A program made the translations under genes and the position numbers. The notes beneath the pieces were generated by a model. It worked only from the letters and a program-made list of their open reading frames with translations. It was not told the origin of the DNA and searched no databases. From Natronorubrum bangense (GTDB lineage Archaea > Halobacteriota > Halobacteria > Halobacteriales > Natrialbaceae), in contig NZ_CP031305.1 in NCBI RefSeq assembly GCF_004799645.1, forward strand, positions 1,178,001 to 1,242,000: DNA of 64,000 nucleotides. Direction: 5' to 3'. This document shows positions 33,181 through 42,290 of the stretch, piece by piece (the stretch's first letter is position 1; each line of letters opens with the position of its first letter).

Positions 33181-33301
33181 GGCCGGCGCCAAAACCGCGC
33201 GATCCACCGGCGAGACATCTCTTCGCCGCGCGGGTCGCGTCTTCCGTTCGCCGAACAGCCAGGGACGAAAGCTTTAGTTTGACCCAGTCGTAGTAACCAG
33301 T

Positions 33302-33463
33302 ATGGACAAAGGACAAAATTCCGGTGGGCTGATGTCCAGTGCCGGACTCGTCCGGTACTTCGACGCAGAGGACTCAAACGCGATCCTGATGGATCCAAAA
33401 ACGGTCATCGCGACCGGCGTCATGGTCGGCGTACTCGTACAGCTCCTGACGTTCGTCTCGTAG
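33302..33463 (+). CDS. secG: preprotein translocase subunit SecG (archaeal Sec61-beta)
   Basis: 53 residues: [20 protein letters not shown], then the block [20 protein letters not shown] forming one membrane helix. This is the archaeal Sec61-beta pattern (cytosolic Gly/Ser-rich stretch, AGLVRYFD motif and a single C-terminal helix). It is a small partner of SecYE in the membrane channel. A TATA-like gctttagt (33271-33278) is about 27 bases before ATG 33302, so translation starts from a leaderless mRNA. It lies alone, as in other haloarchaea. Confidence 0.95.
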   Translation: MDKGQNSGGLMSSAGLVRYFDAEDSNAILMDPKTVIATGVMVGVLVQLLTFVS

Positions 33464-33587
33464 ACGGCGTTTCCACCGTTTATCGCGATCATCACACCGC
33501 CAGCGCCGTCGCCGGGCGTCTCGAGTCCGAGACGGCTGTCGACGGTCTGGCGCGACCTTTTTGACCCCATCTTGCCTACCCGCGAGC

Positions 33588-34211
33588 ATGTCACTGACCG
33601 CTGGTGTCGTCGCCGTCCAAGGCGACGTTGAAGAACATGCAGCCGCGATCGAACGGGCCGCCCAGGCACACGGCCGCGAGGTTACCGTCCACGAGATTCG
33701 CAACGCGGGGCTCGTCCCAGACTGTGATCTGCTCGCAATGCCCGGCGGCGAGTCGACCACCATCTCTCGACTGCTCCACAGCGAAGGGATCGCCGCCGAA
33801 ATTCAGGCCCACGTCGAGGCCGGCAAACCACTGTTGGCGACCTGTGCTGGACTGATCGTTGCCTCGAGTGACCCGAACGACGACCGCGTCGACGAACTCA
33901 GCCTCCTCGATGTCACTGTCGAACGAAACGCCTTCGGACGGCAGAAAGACAGTTTCGAGGCTCCCCTCGACGTGGCGGGACTCGACGAACCGTATCCGGC
34001 GGTGTTCATTCGTGCGCCGGCGATCGACGACGTGAGCGACGGCAACGCAGCGGTGCTCGCTTCGTGGGACGGCCGGCCAGTTGCAGTCCAGCAAGGACCG
34101 ATCGTCGGCACCGCGTTTCACCCTGAACTCACTCCCGACAGCCGCATCCATGGGCTGGCCTTCTTCGAAAACGACGACGCGACGGTGCCAGCGCTCGAGA
34201 ACACGTCGTAG
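33588..34211 (+). CDS. pdxT: pyridoxal 5'-phosphate synthase glutaminase subunit
   Basis: 207 residues from ATG 33588. Class I amidotransferase: MPGGESTTISRLL (the GGES motif of PdxT), nucleophile Cys in LLATCAGLIV, a segment RNAFGRQKDSFE typical of PdxT, and catalytic His/Glu in GTAFHPELT. PdxT hydrolyses glutamine and passes ammonia to PdxS to make vitamin B6. The pdxS gene is not in the window. A TATA-like cctttttg (33556-33563) precedes the ATG by 28 bases. It leads a group with the nuclease and hisE genes. Confidence 0.95.
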   Translation: MSLTAGVVAVQGDVEEHAAAIERAAQAHGREVTVHEIRNAGLVPDCDLLAMPGGESTTISRLLHSEGIAAEIQAHVEAGKPLLATCAGLIVASSDPNDDRVDELSLLDVTVERNAFGRQKDSFEAPLDVAGLDEPYPAVFIRAPAIDDVSDGNAAVLASWDGRPVAVQQGPIVGTAFHPELTPDSRIHGLAFFENDDATVPALENTS

Positions 34212-34295
34212 CGACGGGAACGCCGGGCGATCCAGACTGGCGCCCATGCATTTGCGACCGGACGTGTTTTCTCCATGGCACGCAATACGCATGGT

Positions 34296-34763
34296 ATGCA
34301 GGCTTCTATCGACGCAGTCCGCGTCGCGGGGACTCCACAGGGGCCGGTTCCGGTGGTCGTCCTCAGTGTCGACGGCGAAGACGACGTCGTGCCCATCTTC
34401 ATCGGGTTTGAGGAGGCGACGAGCATCGCCCGCGGCTTAGCGGCCGAAGACATCGGCCGGCCGATGACACACGATCTGTTGCTCGATGTCATGGAGGAAC
34501 TGGGAAGCCGAATCGACCACATCGTCGTCAGCGAGATCGAAGAACGCGACGACGGACAGGGTGGGACCTACATCGCGGATCTCCACGTCCAGACGCCCCG
34601 CGGCGAGACGGTTATCGATGCCCGCCCGAGCGATTCGCTCGCGCTTGCGGCCCGGACGAACGCTCCGATCGAAGTCACCGAAGCCGTCTTCGAAGGCGGA
34701 CGAGACGACACCGAAAAGTTCGAGCAACTCGAAGATATCCGTAACGTGTCGGGTGAAATGTAA
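34296..34763 (+). CDS. bifunctional nuclease family protein (DUF151)
   Basis: 155 residues from ATG 34296 (MQASIDAVRVAGTPQGPVPV); a longer start at 34275 is possible but MQASIDA is the usual beginning. The block VVPIFIGFEEATSIARGLAA then DLLLDVMEELG is typical of the bifunctional nuclease/DUF151 family, and the later part IDARPSDSLALAARTNAPI is also conserved. Family members have been reported as nucleases with DNase and RNase activity, and plant homologues are stress-related. The stop is immediately followed by the hisE ATG (TAA ATG), indicating one transcript. Confidence 0.85.
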   Translation: MQASIDAVRVAGTPQGPVPVVVLSVDGEDDVVPIFIGFEEATSIARGLAAEDIGRPMTHDLLLDVMEELGSRIDHIVVSEIEERDDGQGGTYIADLHVQTPRGETVIDARPSDSLALAARTNAPIEVTEAVFEGGRDDTEKFEQLEDIRNVSGEM

Positions 34764-35048
34764 ATGGAGGAGACGCTCGAGGAACTGTTCGCCGTCATCG
34801 AAGATCGAAAAGAAACGCTACCCGAAGGGTCCTACACCGCTTCGCTGTTCACGCATGAAAAAGGCGAGAACGCAGTGTTGGAGAAACTCGGCGAGGAAAC
34901 GACCGAACTCGTGCTCGCAGCCAAAGACGACGACCACGACGAAATCGCCTACGAGGCCGCTGATATCGTCTACCATCTGCTCGTGCTCCTCTCGATGAAA
35001 GAGATGGATCTCGAGGAACTCGAGGCAGAACTCGAGTCTCGGCGCTGA
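34764..35048 (+). CDS. hisE: phosphoribosyl-ATP pyrophosphatase
   Basis: 94 residues, second step of histidine synthesis: hydrolyses PR-ATP to PR-AMP. The MazG-like fold has SYTASLFTHEKGENAVLEKL, then the Mg-binding acid cluster GEETTELVLAAKDD and EIAYEAADIVYHLLVLLS. The ATG follows the previous stop without a gap. In bacteria hisE is often fused to hisI, but here, as in other haloarchaea, it is separate. Other his genes are not in the window. Confidence 0.93.
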   Translation: MEETLEELFAVIEDRKETLPEGSYTASLFTHEKGENAVLEKLGEETTELVLAAKDDDHDEIAYEAADIVYHLLVLLSMKEMDLEELEAELESRR

Positions 35049-35154
35049 AAACAGCGGGCTGTCGTCGAAAAGCACGTGTTGGCGGTGCTCGCGCTGTGTT
35101 GCCTTGCAGGCGCTCGTCACAGCTTGATGATCGTTCCGCCCATCACTGGGTTTG

Positions 35155-35502
35155 ATGGCGCTCCAACAACTCGAGCACGCGGATGACCACATGCAGGAGT
35201 GTATCGACAACTGTCTGGAAGCCGCACAGGTCTGTGAGTGGTGTGCCGACGCCTGTGTCGACGAAGGCGAAGAGATGGCCCGGTGTATCCGGCTCTGTCG
35301 GGACGTCGCGGACATCACGACGTTACATGCTCGCTGGATGGCTCGTGATTCGGGCTTCCACCGAGAGCTGGCGGCAGTCTGTGCGGACCTTTGTGAGGAA
35401 TGTGCCGAAGAGTGTGCACAGCACGACCACGACCACTGCCAGGCCTGTGCGGAGCTCCTGCCCGACTGCGCCGAGAGCTGTCGCGAGATGGCGTCGGCCT
35501 GA
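35155..35502 (+). CDS. Cys-rich four-helix bundle copper-binding protein (Csp-like, DUF326)
   Basis: 115 residues from ATG 35155 with 15 cysteines in C-x3-C and C-x2-C patterns: CIDNCLEAAQVCEWCADAC, then ARCIRLCRDVADITT, CADLCEECAEECAQH and CQACAELLPDCAESC. This layout places cysteines inside a four-helix bundle, as in copper storage proteins, which hold many Cu(I) ions. There is no signal peptide, so this is a cytosolic copper store or buffer. A TTG one codon upstream is possible. It stands alone; the halocyanin genes are elsewhere. Confidence 0.85.
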   Translation: MALQQLEHADDHMQECIDNCLEAAQVCEWCADACVDEGEEMARCIRLCRDVADITTLHARWMARDSGFHRELAAVCADLCEECAEECAQHDHDHCQACAELLPDCAESCREMASA

Positions 35503-35567
35503 ACACGGGACCACAGCAGTCGTCCACGCCCGAATTCGAGACCAGCGGTGTCACATCGAACAGTCGA

Positions 35568-35975
35568 CTATCGGTACGGGTCGCGTCCGCTCCGACCGGG
35601 ACGGTCAGGGTTGAGTACGCCACCGAGCGCGCCGGCGATGGCGCTCTCGAGAGCCATCACAAACGAGATGAAGATAGCGAGAGCGAGGATTCCAAACCCG
35701 GCAGCGCCGGAGATGAGGCCGCCGACGGGGCCTAGCGTCCAGCCCGCAAGTCCCACGACGATGGCGACGAGGAGGCCGCCGACGATTCCACCAAGGGCGC
35801 CCGCGAGCAGCCCGTGCCAGAAGCCGCGACCGAGGCCGCCGCCAGCGAGGTAGCCGGCGACGAACCCGCCGACCAGGCCCGCTGCAAGCTGGCCCAGTCC
35901 CGGCAGAACGAGCCCGAACAGTCCAAGCACCGTCGCTATGAGAAAACCGATGATCACGGCACGCCAGTTCGTCAT
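35568..35975 (-). CDS. DUF5518-type glycine-rich membrane protein
   Basis: 135 residues from ATG 35975 (MTNWRAVIIGFLIATVLGLF). About four membrane segments rich in Gly and Ala (AGLVGGFVAGYLAGGGLG, GALGGIVGGLLVAIVV, GPVGGLISGAAGFG), which is the common haloarchaeal DUF5518 pattern. Function unknown. It is divergent from the NOG1-like gene, whose promoter lies between (36000-36056). The last 12 residues are charged and cytosolic. Confidence 0.75.
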   Translation of the reverse strand: MTNWRAVIIGFLIATVLGLFGLVLPGLGQLAAGLVGGFVAGYLAGGGLGRGFWHGLLAGALGGIVGGLLVAIVVGLAGWTLGPVGGLISGAAGFGILALAIFISFVMALESAIAGALGGVLNPDRPGRSGRDPYR

Positions 35976-36056
35976 ACAACACGTAGGCACTGGGGGAGAA
36001 TAAGCCCTCGCCGCATAACGAACGACCTTTTAAGACCGCGTGTCTTACGTCAGGGT

Positions 36057-37052
36057 ATGATTTTCGAAGACCTTCCGACGACGCCCACGTCGGAAGAGCT
36101 GATCGACAAGGCGTTTTCGCGGGCAGCGCGGGCCGGCAAGGCCAAAGGCGGCCTCGAGGCCCAGCAGTCGATGCTCCAGACAGCGGCGAACATCATCTCG
36201 GACAACTTGGAAAACGTGGTCACGGCATGGCCGGATTTCGAGTACGAAGACGACGTCCATCCGTTCTACTACGAACTTGCGGATGCGATCGTCGACGTCG
36301 ACAAACTCCGCCAGAGCCTTTCGGAGGTGATGTGGGCCAGCCGGAAAGCCCGCGAGATCCACGAGGAGTACCAGCCAAAGCTCCGCAAAACCGACGTCGA
36401 TACGGCTCGCAAGCACCGAAAGCAGGCCTTTGCACGGCTTGCAGACATCGTCGAGCAGGTCGACGACGAACTCATCTACATCAACAAATCTCGCAACGAT
36501 CTGCGAGACCTGCCCGAGATCAACCCTGACGAGCCGACGATCGTCGTCGCTGGCTATCCCAACGTCGGCAAATCGTCGTTCGTCAACGACGTCACCAACG
36601 CCCGCGGTGAGACGGCATCGTACCCCTTCACGACCAGAGGAATCGGCCTCGGCCACTTCGAACGCGATCATATCCGGTACCAGATCGTCGACACGCCCGG
36701 GCTGCTCGACCGACCCCCAGCAGAGCGCAACGAGATCGAGTCCCAGGCAGTCAGCGCCATCGAGCATCTCGCCGACTGTATGCTCGTCATGATCGACCCG
36801 AGCGCCGAGTGTGGCTACCCACTCGCGTCCCAACTCGAACTTCGTGACTCGATCGCTGCCCAGTTCGAAGAGGTACCCGTCCTCACGATCGCGAACAAGG
36901 TCGACCGGAAGGACGTCTGGGACGAGTCACTTACAGACGAACTGGACGCCGACTACACGATGAGCGTCGAAACCGGCGAGGACGTCGAGACGGTGCTCGA
37001 GGCAGCCGTCGAGGCAGTCGACTACGAGCCGAAACTCCCCTTCGAAGGGTGA
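36057..37052 (+). CDS. NOG1-like GTP-binding protein
   Basis: 331 residues from ATG 36057. An N-terminal helical NOG1-type domain (about 1-150, with FPTTPTSEELIDKAFSRAAR-like start MIFEDLPTTPTSEELID) is followed by a GTPase core: G1 AGYPNVGKSSFVN, G2 Thr in FTTRGIGLG, G3 IVDTPGLLDR and G4 IANKVD. It is the archaeal homologue of Nog1, which helps mature the large ribosomal subunit. A TATA-like cttttaag (36027-36034) lies 26 bases upstream for a leaderless mRNA. The frame can be extended upstream only through unrelated sequence. Confidence 0.9.
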   Translation: MIFEDLPTTPTSEELIDKAFSRAARAGKAKGGLEAQQSMLQTAANIISDNLENVVTAWPDFEYEDDVHPFYYELADAIVDVDKLRQSLSEVMWASRKAREIHEEYQPKLRKTDVDTARKHRKQAFARLADIVEQVDDELIYINKSRNDLRDLPEINPDEPTIVVAGYPNVGKSSFVNDVTNARGETASYPFTTRGIGLGHFERDHIRYQIVDTPGLLDRPPAERNEIESQAVSAIEHLADCMLVMIDPSAECGYPLASQLELRDSIAAQFEEVPVLTIANKVDRKDVWDESLTDELDADYTMSVETGEDVETVLEAAVEAVDYEPKLPFEG

Positions 37053-37104
37053 CAGTGCACGCGACTGACCGAGATCGAGTTCAGCACCCAACACGGAACC
37101 GACC

Positions 37105-37413
37105 ATGAAAGGGCCAGGAATCCTCTGGATGCTCCAGACCGCCGCCGGCATGTCGATGGCCGGGCCGATGTTCGTTGTCGGAATCGAGTTTCTTCGGACT
37201 GGCCGGCCCATTGGCGGCGTTGCCTTCCTTGCACTCGGCGCTGTCGCGCTGTACTTTCCCACGTATCTGATCAACCGAATCGGCGGGCCACGAACGTGGC
37301 TTCGCCGACGGCTCGGCCGCGAGGAGTCGGCACCCAGCAGCGACGCTGAGGCCACGAGTGAGGCCGACGACACCGGCAGACAGGCGACATTTCTCGATCG
37401 GTTTCGGCGATAA
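37105..37413 (+). CDS. small two-helix membrane protein
   Basis: 102 residues with two hydrophobic segments (ILWMLQTAAGMSMAGPMFVV and GGVAFLALGAVALYFPTYLI), then a basic stretch (GGPRTWLRRRLGR) and an acidic, Ser-rich tail. This is a typical small haloarchaeal membrane protein; I cannot name the family. The gap after the NOG1-like gene is 52 bases, so they may be cotranscribed. No catalytic motif is visible. Confidence 0.65.
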   Translation: MKGPGILWMLQTAAGMSMAGPMFVVGIEFLRTGRPIGGVAFLALGAVALYFPTYLINRIGGPRTWLRRRLGREESAPSSDAEATSEADDTGRQATFLDRFRR

Positions 37414-37586
37414 CAGCCGCGTCTAGCCACGTCGAGAGCGTGAGAGACGCTACAAGTCAGTGACAGACACGAGATGAGCGGTCCGAACGCGCTCGACCAC
37501 TCAGCGCTCGACGAGTCCGACGGTCCTGATCTCGACGCTGACCGTCTCATCCGTATGTTGATTGATCCGTTCGTGTAACTGATCGG

Positions 37587-38792
37587 CTAGCTCTGGTGGG
37601 ATCTCTCCCTGTGGCCCCCAATGGTGACGGTCACCTGCTCCGGACTGACGAACGGATAGTTATCGTCCATGATGACCTCGAACTCGAGCAGCTGATACGT
37701 TTCGAACTCGCTCTCCGAGAGCGTCATCTCGACCTCACCGCGAGCGTTCTCCTCGAAGTTCGAGACGACGAACGAGGAGTAGGTGATGGCCCCCAGAAAG
37801 ACCGCGAAAACGAGGACGATCACGGCCAGTCCAAACACCCGTCGTCGAACGCGTTGTTGTGTTTTGTCGAGCGAGAACAGGTTCTCCGGTCGGTAACCGA
37901 CGTACCACAGTGTCAGGAGGCCGGCGAGGTTCACCGAGAGGACGTTGACCAACACGAGCGCGGTCGACCCGATCGCGGCCGAGGGCTGGCCCCACGCGAT
38001 CGCGATCCCGGCCGCTGCGGCGGGTGGAATCAACGCCGCCGCGATCATGACGCCGACGAGCGCGACGGAGGTTCCGGTCGCGATGCTGATGATTCCTGCA
38101 ATGCCGGCACCGAGCGCGATCGCAAGCGACAGGAGATCAGGTGCAAGGCGTTCGGAAATCTCGTCGACGCCGGTGATATCCAGTCCGGGCGGGACGATGT
38201 TCATCGTCCTGACCGACCACGCAAAGACGGCCGCTGCCACGATCGCGAGGACGACCCCTACCACCTGATAGCTCACACTGTGTCTGAACAGTTCCTCGTC
38301 GTCGATCACCGAGCCGACGCTCGCGCCGAGTGCCGGCCCGATCAGTGGCGCGATCACCATCGAACCGACGACGACAGCCGGGGAGTCGAGCAACAGCCCC
38401 GCCGTCGCGACGACGGCACTGATGATCGTCATCACCGAGTAGACGCTAAACGTCGGCGTGAGCGAGTCGGCCTCCGCCTGGAGTTCTTGTCTCGAGATTC
38501 GATCCGTCTCGACGTCGCCGTTCTCGTATTCCTCGCGTAACGCCTCGAAGCGCCGAGAGACGACCGTCTCCGCGTCGACGACGACCGTGTAGGCGTCGTC
38601 GTCGATCCCCGCGTCCTGAATCTCGTCGAGGACCGGCTCGACTGCAGACGCCGGGAGCGGGAAGTAGACGACCGCAGTGTACTTCCGGTCACTATTCTCG
38701 TCAGTCATGACGTAATCGATCCCACGCTCGTCGAGGGTCTCGAGAATCGTCTGGCGCTTACCCGTCGGAATCGTCAGCTGTACGAGCCGCAC
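37587..38792 (-). CDS. DUF389 (TIGR00341) membrane protein, frameshifted near the 3' end
   Basis: From GTG 38792 ([20 protein letters not shown]) the frame runs to a stop at 37587. An N-terminal alpha/beta domain of about 120 residues precedes six membrane helices (starting [20 protein letters not shown], with [20 protein letters not shown], and [17 protein letters not shown]), the DUF389 signature. The frame ends [13 protein letters not shown]. If one base were added to the run of five C (37615-37619), it would continue [18 protein letters not shown] and end at 37501 after EIRTVGLVER. The break is either an assembly indel or a true mutation. Confidence 0.85.
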   Translation of the reverse strand: MRLVQLTIPTGKRQTILETLDERGIDYVMTDENSDRKYTAVVYFPLPASAVEPVLDEIQDAGIDDDAYTVVVDAETVVSRRFEALREEYENGDVETDRISRQELQAEADSLTPTFSVYSVMTIISAVVATAGLLLDSPAVVVGSMVIAPLIGPALGASVGSVIDDEELFRHSVSYQVVGVVLAIVAAAVFAWSVRTMNIVPPGLDITGVDEISERLAPDLLSLAIALGAGIAGIISIATGTSVALVGVMIAAALIPPAAAAGIAIAWGQPSAAIGSTALVLVNVLSVNLAGLLTLWYVGYRPENLFSLDKTQQRVRRRVFGLAVIVLVFAVFLGAITYSSFVVSNFEENARGEVEMTLSESEFETYQLLEFEVIMDDNYPFVSPEQVTVTIGGHRERSHQS

Positions 38793-38917
38793 GTGTGCCG
38801 ACAAGACCACCCAGGGTCATAACTTGGGACACTTTGGTCGGACAACCGATGGGTTTCGGGGCGCGTGCATCGCGCCGACGCGGTGCGTATAAACCCGTGA
38901 CGTGCCTACGACGGCGT

Positions 38918-39535
38918 ATGTTCGAAACCCGTCCCGACCGCGAGGCCGAAGTCGCCCTCGTCGGTCGCTCGAACGTCGGCAAATCGACGCTGATGCGCGA
39001 GTTGACCGGCCACAGCTTCGACACCGGCGGCAGTCCCGGCGTCACCCGCGAGCCGAATCACTACGACTGGGCACCCGAGGACTTCGTTATCAGCGATCTG
39101 CCCGGCTTCGGCTTTATGAGCGGCGTCCACGAAGACCACCGTGAACAGATCAAGACCGATATCGTCCACTATCTCGAGGAGTACGCCGACAACATCCTCG
39201 TCGCAGTGCTGGTCGTCGACGGCAAGAGCGTCATCGACATCATCGACCGCCACTCGGGGCCAGACGAGATCCCCTACGACGTCGAGATGTTCCACTTCCT
39301 GCGGGAACTCGACGTCCCGACCGTCGTTGCGGTCAACAAGATGGACAAAGTCGATGACGAAGACGAACGCCTCGACGAACTCTGTGATCGACTCGGCCTG
39401 CTCCCGCCGTGGAAACAGTGGCAGGAGATTATCGCCCCAATCACGGCCAAACGCGGTCAGATCGATCCGCTGAACGAGGCCGTCCGCGAGCACCTCCACG
39501 AACAGAACCGGGACGACCTGTTCAAGTTCTTCTAA
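38918..39535 (+). CDS. engB: EngB-family GTP-binding protein
   Basis: 205 residues from ATG 38918 ([20 protein letters not shown]). G motifs: G1 [10 protein letters not shown]2 Thr in [11 protein letters not shown]3 [12 protein letters not shown] and G4 VNKMD. EngB (YihA) homologues aid ribosome assembly in bacteria; the archaeal ones have the same core. TATA-like gtataaa (38886-38892) is 28 bases before the ATG, so the mRNA is leaderless. It is divergent from the DUF389 gene. Confidence 0.92.
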   Translation: MFETRPDREAEVALVGRSNVGKSTLMRELTGHSFDTGGSPGVTREPNHYDWAPEDFVISDLPGFGFMSGVHEDHREQIKTDIVHYLEEYADNILVAVLVVDGKSVIDIIDRHSGPDEIPYDVEMFHFLRELDVPTVVAVNKMDKVDDEDERLDELCDRLGLLPPWKQWQEIIAPITAKRGQIDPLNEAVREHLHEQNRDDLFKFF

Positions 39536-39549
39536 ACCGAGATCCCGTC

Positions 39550-40479
39550 TCAGACGACGCGGTTGTGAAACGCCTCGCCAGACTCGAGTCGATCGACGTT
39601 TTCACGGACGATCTCACCGACGTCCCGGAAGTAGTCGCGCGTGAAGGCCCCGCAGTGTGGTGTGACGATGACGTCCTCGAGGTCCCACAGCGGCGACTCC
39701 TCGGGCAGCGGTTCCTTTTCGAAGACGTCCAGTGCCGCACCCGCGATCGAGTCCGACTCGAGAGCGTCGATCAGCGCCGCTTCGTCGACGACGGCGCCGC
39801 GGGCGACGTTGACGAAGTAGGCGTCTTCACGCATGGCGTCGAACGCCGCGGCGTCGAACAGTCCCTCGGTGTCATCGGTCAACGGCACGGTGGCGATGAC
39901 GAAGTCGGCGTCGCTGATCGCCTCGAGCAGGTGAGTGTTTGCGTACACTTCCTCGAAGCCGGGGACGGCCTCACCCGAGCGCCGAACGCCGGTCATTCGC
40001 ACACCAAGCGCGCCGAGTGTGTCTGCGACACCACGGCCGAGCGTACCGGTGCCGACGACACAGGCCGTCGTTCCGGGGAGCGTAAACGCTTCGTCCCACT
40101 CGGGGCGGTCCCACCGGCGGTCTTGCTGGGCGGCGACGTAGGTGTGCAGCCGTCGAGAGAACGAAAGCAGGTAGCCCGCAACCGTCTCGCCGATCGTTCG
40201 GTCGTGGATACCAGTGCTGTTGGTCAACACGACGTCGTTGGCCTCGAGTTCGTCGAACGGAAACCGGTCGACGCCCGCCTGAACGGAGTGAATCCACGAA
40301 CACTCGAGAAAGTCCTCGTGATACTCGAGGGTGACGACAGCGTCACAGGCATCGATTCCGCCGTCGCTGATCACATCAACAGGAACTGGAAGATCAGCGA
40401 AGAAGTCGGCGAGTTCCGACGGCGGAAACACCGCGTCGACCGAGTCGTGAACACCGAGTCGCTCGAGAGCAAATTGCAT
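39550..40479 (-). CDS. D-isomer 2-hydroxyacid dehydrogenase
   Basis: 309 residues from ATG 40479 (MQFALERLGVHDSVDAVF); an upstream ATG at 40518 adds 13 residues without pattern. NAD loop VVGTGTLGRGVADTLGALGV, catalytic Arg in VNVARGAVVDEAALIDAL, Glu in VFEKEPLPEESPLW and His in VTPHCGAFT. Members reduce 2-oxoacids such as glyoxylate or phosphoglycerate; the substrate here is open. The first part lacks the ACT domain of serine-pathway SerA. It converges on engB. Confidence 0.9.
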   Translation of the reverse strand: MQFALERLGVHDSVDAVFPPSELADFFADLPVPVDVISDGGIDACDAVVTLEYHEDFLECSWIHSVQAGVDRFPFDELEANDVVLTNSTGIHDRTIGETVAGYLLSFSRRLHTYVAAQQDRRWDRPEWDEAFTLPGTTACVVGTGTLGRGVADTLGALGVRMTGVRRSGEAVPGFEEVYANTHLLEAISDADFVIATVPLTDDTEGLFDAAAFDAMREDAYFVNVARGAVVDEAALIDALESDSIAGAALDVFEKEPLPEESPLWDLEDVIVTPHCGAFTRDYFRDVGEIVRENVDRLESGEAFHNRVV

Positions 40480-40743
40480 AGCCGCCAGTACGGACGAGCC
40501 GACGTTCAAGCTTTGCACCGACGATGCAGGCGCTGTGCGGTGTCATACGGTTTCCTGTAGTCACGTCTCGTCGATCGCCGACCCGTGCTGGCGATCGGTG
40601 GGACATCGGTACGGCAATCCGCATCAGTATCGAAAGGCGGCTCGGGAAAAAGCCTCGTCACAAGGGGCTCGGAGGGGGTAACAGTTCGTCACGGCCGCCA
40701 GTCGACTGTACTCGCTCGAAGGGTTTCGGTCTGTCGCTTCTGG
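40480..40743. other. intergenic region with palindromic element, copy D
   Basis: 264 bases between two minus-strand genes. From tcatacgg (40543) to tccgcatca (40617-40625) it matches the ends of the elements at 27291, 28251 and 28967. An inner perfect stem cgatcgcc/ggcgatcg (40573-40580, 40590-40597) is present. The remainder (40626-40743) shows no feature. The element lies next to the promoter of the dehydrogenase gene rather than after a gene stop, unlike the other copies. Confidence 0.45.
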
Positions 40744-42075
40744 CTACCGGTCGGTCCACCCCTCGAACGCCCGCAACTCGGCGACGACGTCGTCGATTTC
40801 AGTGGGCTCGAGCACGCCACGTTCGGTCACAAAGCCGTCGATGCAGTCGGCTGGCGTCACGTCGAACGTCGGGTTCAGAACGTCGAGGTCGGCGTCCCCG
40901 TCGTACACCGCCGATCGGTCGCCGGACTCGAGGTTGACGGCCTCGCGCGTCGAGATTTTATCGGTGGCGGCGACGACCGACACCGGGATTCCCTCGCGAG
41001 CGGCGGCGAGCGCCAGTGTGCGTGTGCCGGTCTTGTTCACCACCGAGCCGTCGGGGCGGATCGTATCCGCGCCGACGACGACCCGATCGACGGCTTCACT
41101 CGAGAGCACGTGGGCCGCGGCCGCGTCGGTGTGGACCGTCACGGGACAGTCGAGGTCGTCGGCTGCGGCCACGTCCTCGGCGACGTCGATCCCCTCCCGT
41201 GCGGGTCGGGATTCGGCGACGAACACGCGCGATGGATCGCCGCCTCGAATCGCCTCGAGGACGGTATCCGACCGCGACAGGGTCGCGACGGCACCGTCGA
41301 TGTGCTCGCTCGCGGTCGCCGCGGCGTCGTCATCGGCTGCAAGCGCGCGCTCGAGTCCTGCGAGGGTCGCATCGAGAATGGCCGGCGCACCGGTGGCGTC
41401 CGGATCGGCGTCGACTGCCCTGGACATCGCCCGGTTGACCCGGTTGCGAAGGACGGCCATCGAGGGTCGAGTCTCGAGCAGTCGGCCGGCGAGTTCGGCG
41501 AGTTCGTCCCACTCGCCGTCGGGATCGGTGCCGAACTCGGCTCGCTCGGCCGTCGCGACCGCCGCCCGATCGCGAAGCACCTCGAGCGCGCGACTCGACA
41601 AATATGCCGCGCCGTGCTCGCCGTCGGCCGTGATCGAACGGACCGTCGGAGCCACACGCTCGTACGCCGTCCACAGCTCCGGCACCGGCTCGCGGTCGTC
41701 GTCGGGATCGAGGATCACCGTCGGCGAGGCCCACTCGAAGGCGTCGTGTTCTGCGCTCAGGTCGATATCGCGCGTCTCGCAGTCGAACAGATACGGATGG
41801 ACGACCCACTCGCGCTCGAGGGTGGCGTCCTCGAATCGGACAGGCTGTCCGCTCCGGGTGAGCGAGACGTCGTCGCCGGCCTCGAGGCCGGTTTCCTCGC
41901 GGATCTCGGTGCGAACCTGTGTGTCTGGATCGCCTGCTGCGAAGCCGGAGACGCCGCCCCACTGGCCGGTATAAGTGCCGACAGCGTCGCTGCGGCGGAG
42001 CATCAGTATCTCACCACGGTTGCGGAGGAATGCGGTTACGACGTGTGTCTGCTCGTCACCACTCGAGTCGTACAT
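40744..42075 (-). CDS. Nudix hydrolase fused to an eIF2B-like domain
   Basis: 443 residues from ATG 42075 (42081 also possible). The N-terminal domain (about 1-150) is Nudix: VVTAFLRNRGEILMLRRSDA and the Nudix box region DTQVRTEIREETGLEAG. The C-terminal domain (about 165-440) has the eIF2B alpha/beta/delta-MtnA-R15P isomerase fold: FVAESRPAREGIDVA, VDRVVVGADTIRPDGSVVNK and TGTRTLALAAAREGIPV. The acid in GADTI is kept, but the Cys needed in isomerases (THCNS-like) is Ser here (ATLSRSDTVLEAI). Its reaction is unknown. Confidence 0.85.
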   Translation of the reverse strand: MYDSSGDEQTHVVTAFLRNRGEILMLRRSDAVGTYTGQWGGVSGFAAGDPDTQVRTEIREETGLEAGDDVSLTRSGQPVRFEDATLEREWVVHPYLFDCETRDIDLSAEHDAFEWASPTVILDPDDDREPVPELWTAYERVAPTVRSITADGEHGAAYLSSRALEVLRDRAAVATAERAEFGTDPDGEWDELAELAGRLLETRPSMAVLRNRVNRAMSRAVDADPDATGAPAILDATLAGLERALAADDDAAATASEHIDGAVATLSRSDTVLEAIRGGDPSRVFVAESRPAREGIDVAEDVAAADDLDCPVTVHTDAAAAHVLSSEAVDRVVVGADTIRPDGSVVNKTGTRTLALAAAREGIPVSVVAATDKISTREAVNLESGDRSAVYDGDADLDVLNPTFDVTPADCIDGFVTERGVLEPTEIDDVVAELRAFEGWTDR

Positions 42076-42290
42076 ACGCAACCCAACGGGTCCCGGTGGG
42101 GTGGACGTTTCGGAGTACTCGAGACGTTCCTACCGGTACAGCTCATAAAAGAGGCGAACATGTTCAAGGTGTATGAATAGATAGATACTCATTAAATTGT
42201 TCGGCAATAAGAACTATTAGCTCTGCTCATAACCACTGTTTATGTCAGCAATAGTACTTATTTGAGGTGCTATTGGAGGAATATACATCA

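Noticed and set aside
40585..42180. 531-residue plus-strand frame
   Set aside because: Antisense to the Nudix-eIF2B fusion gene, Arg/Val/Gly/His-rich with no domain; a composition artefact.
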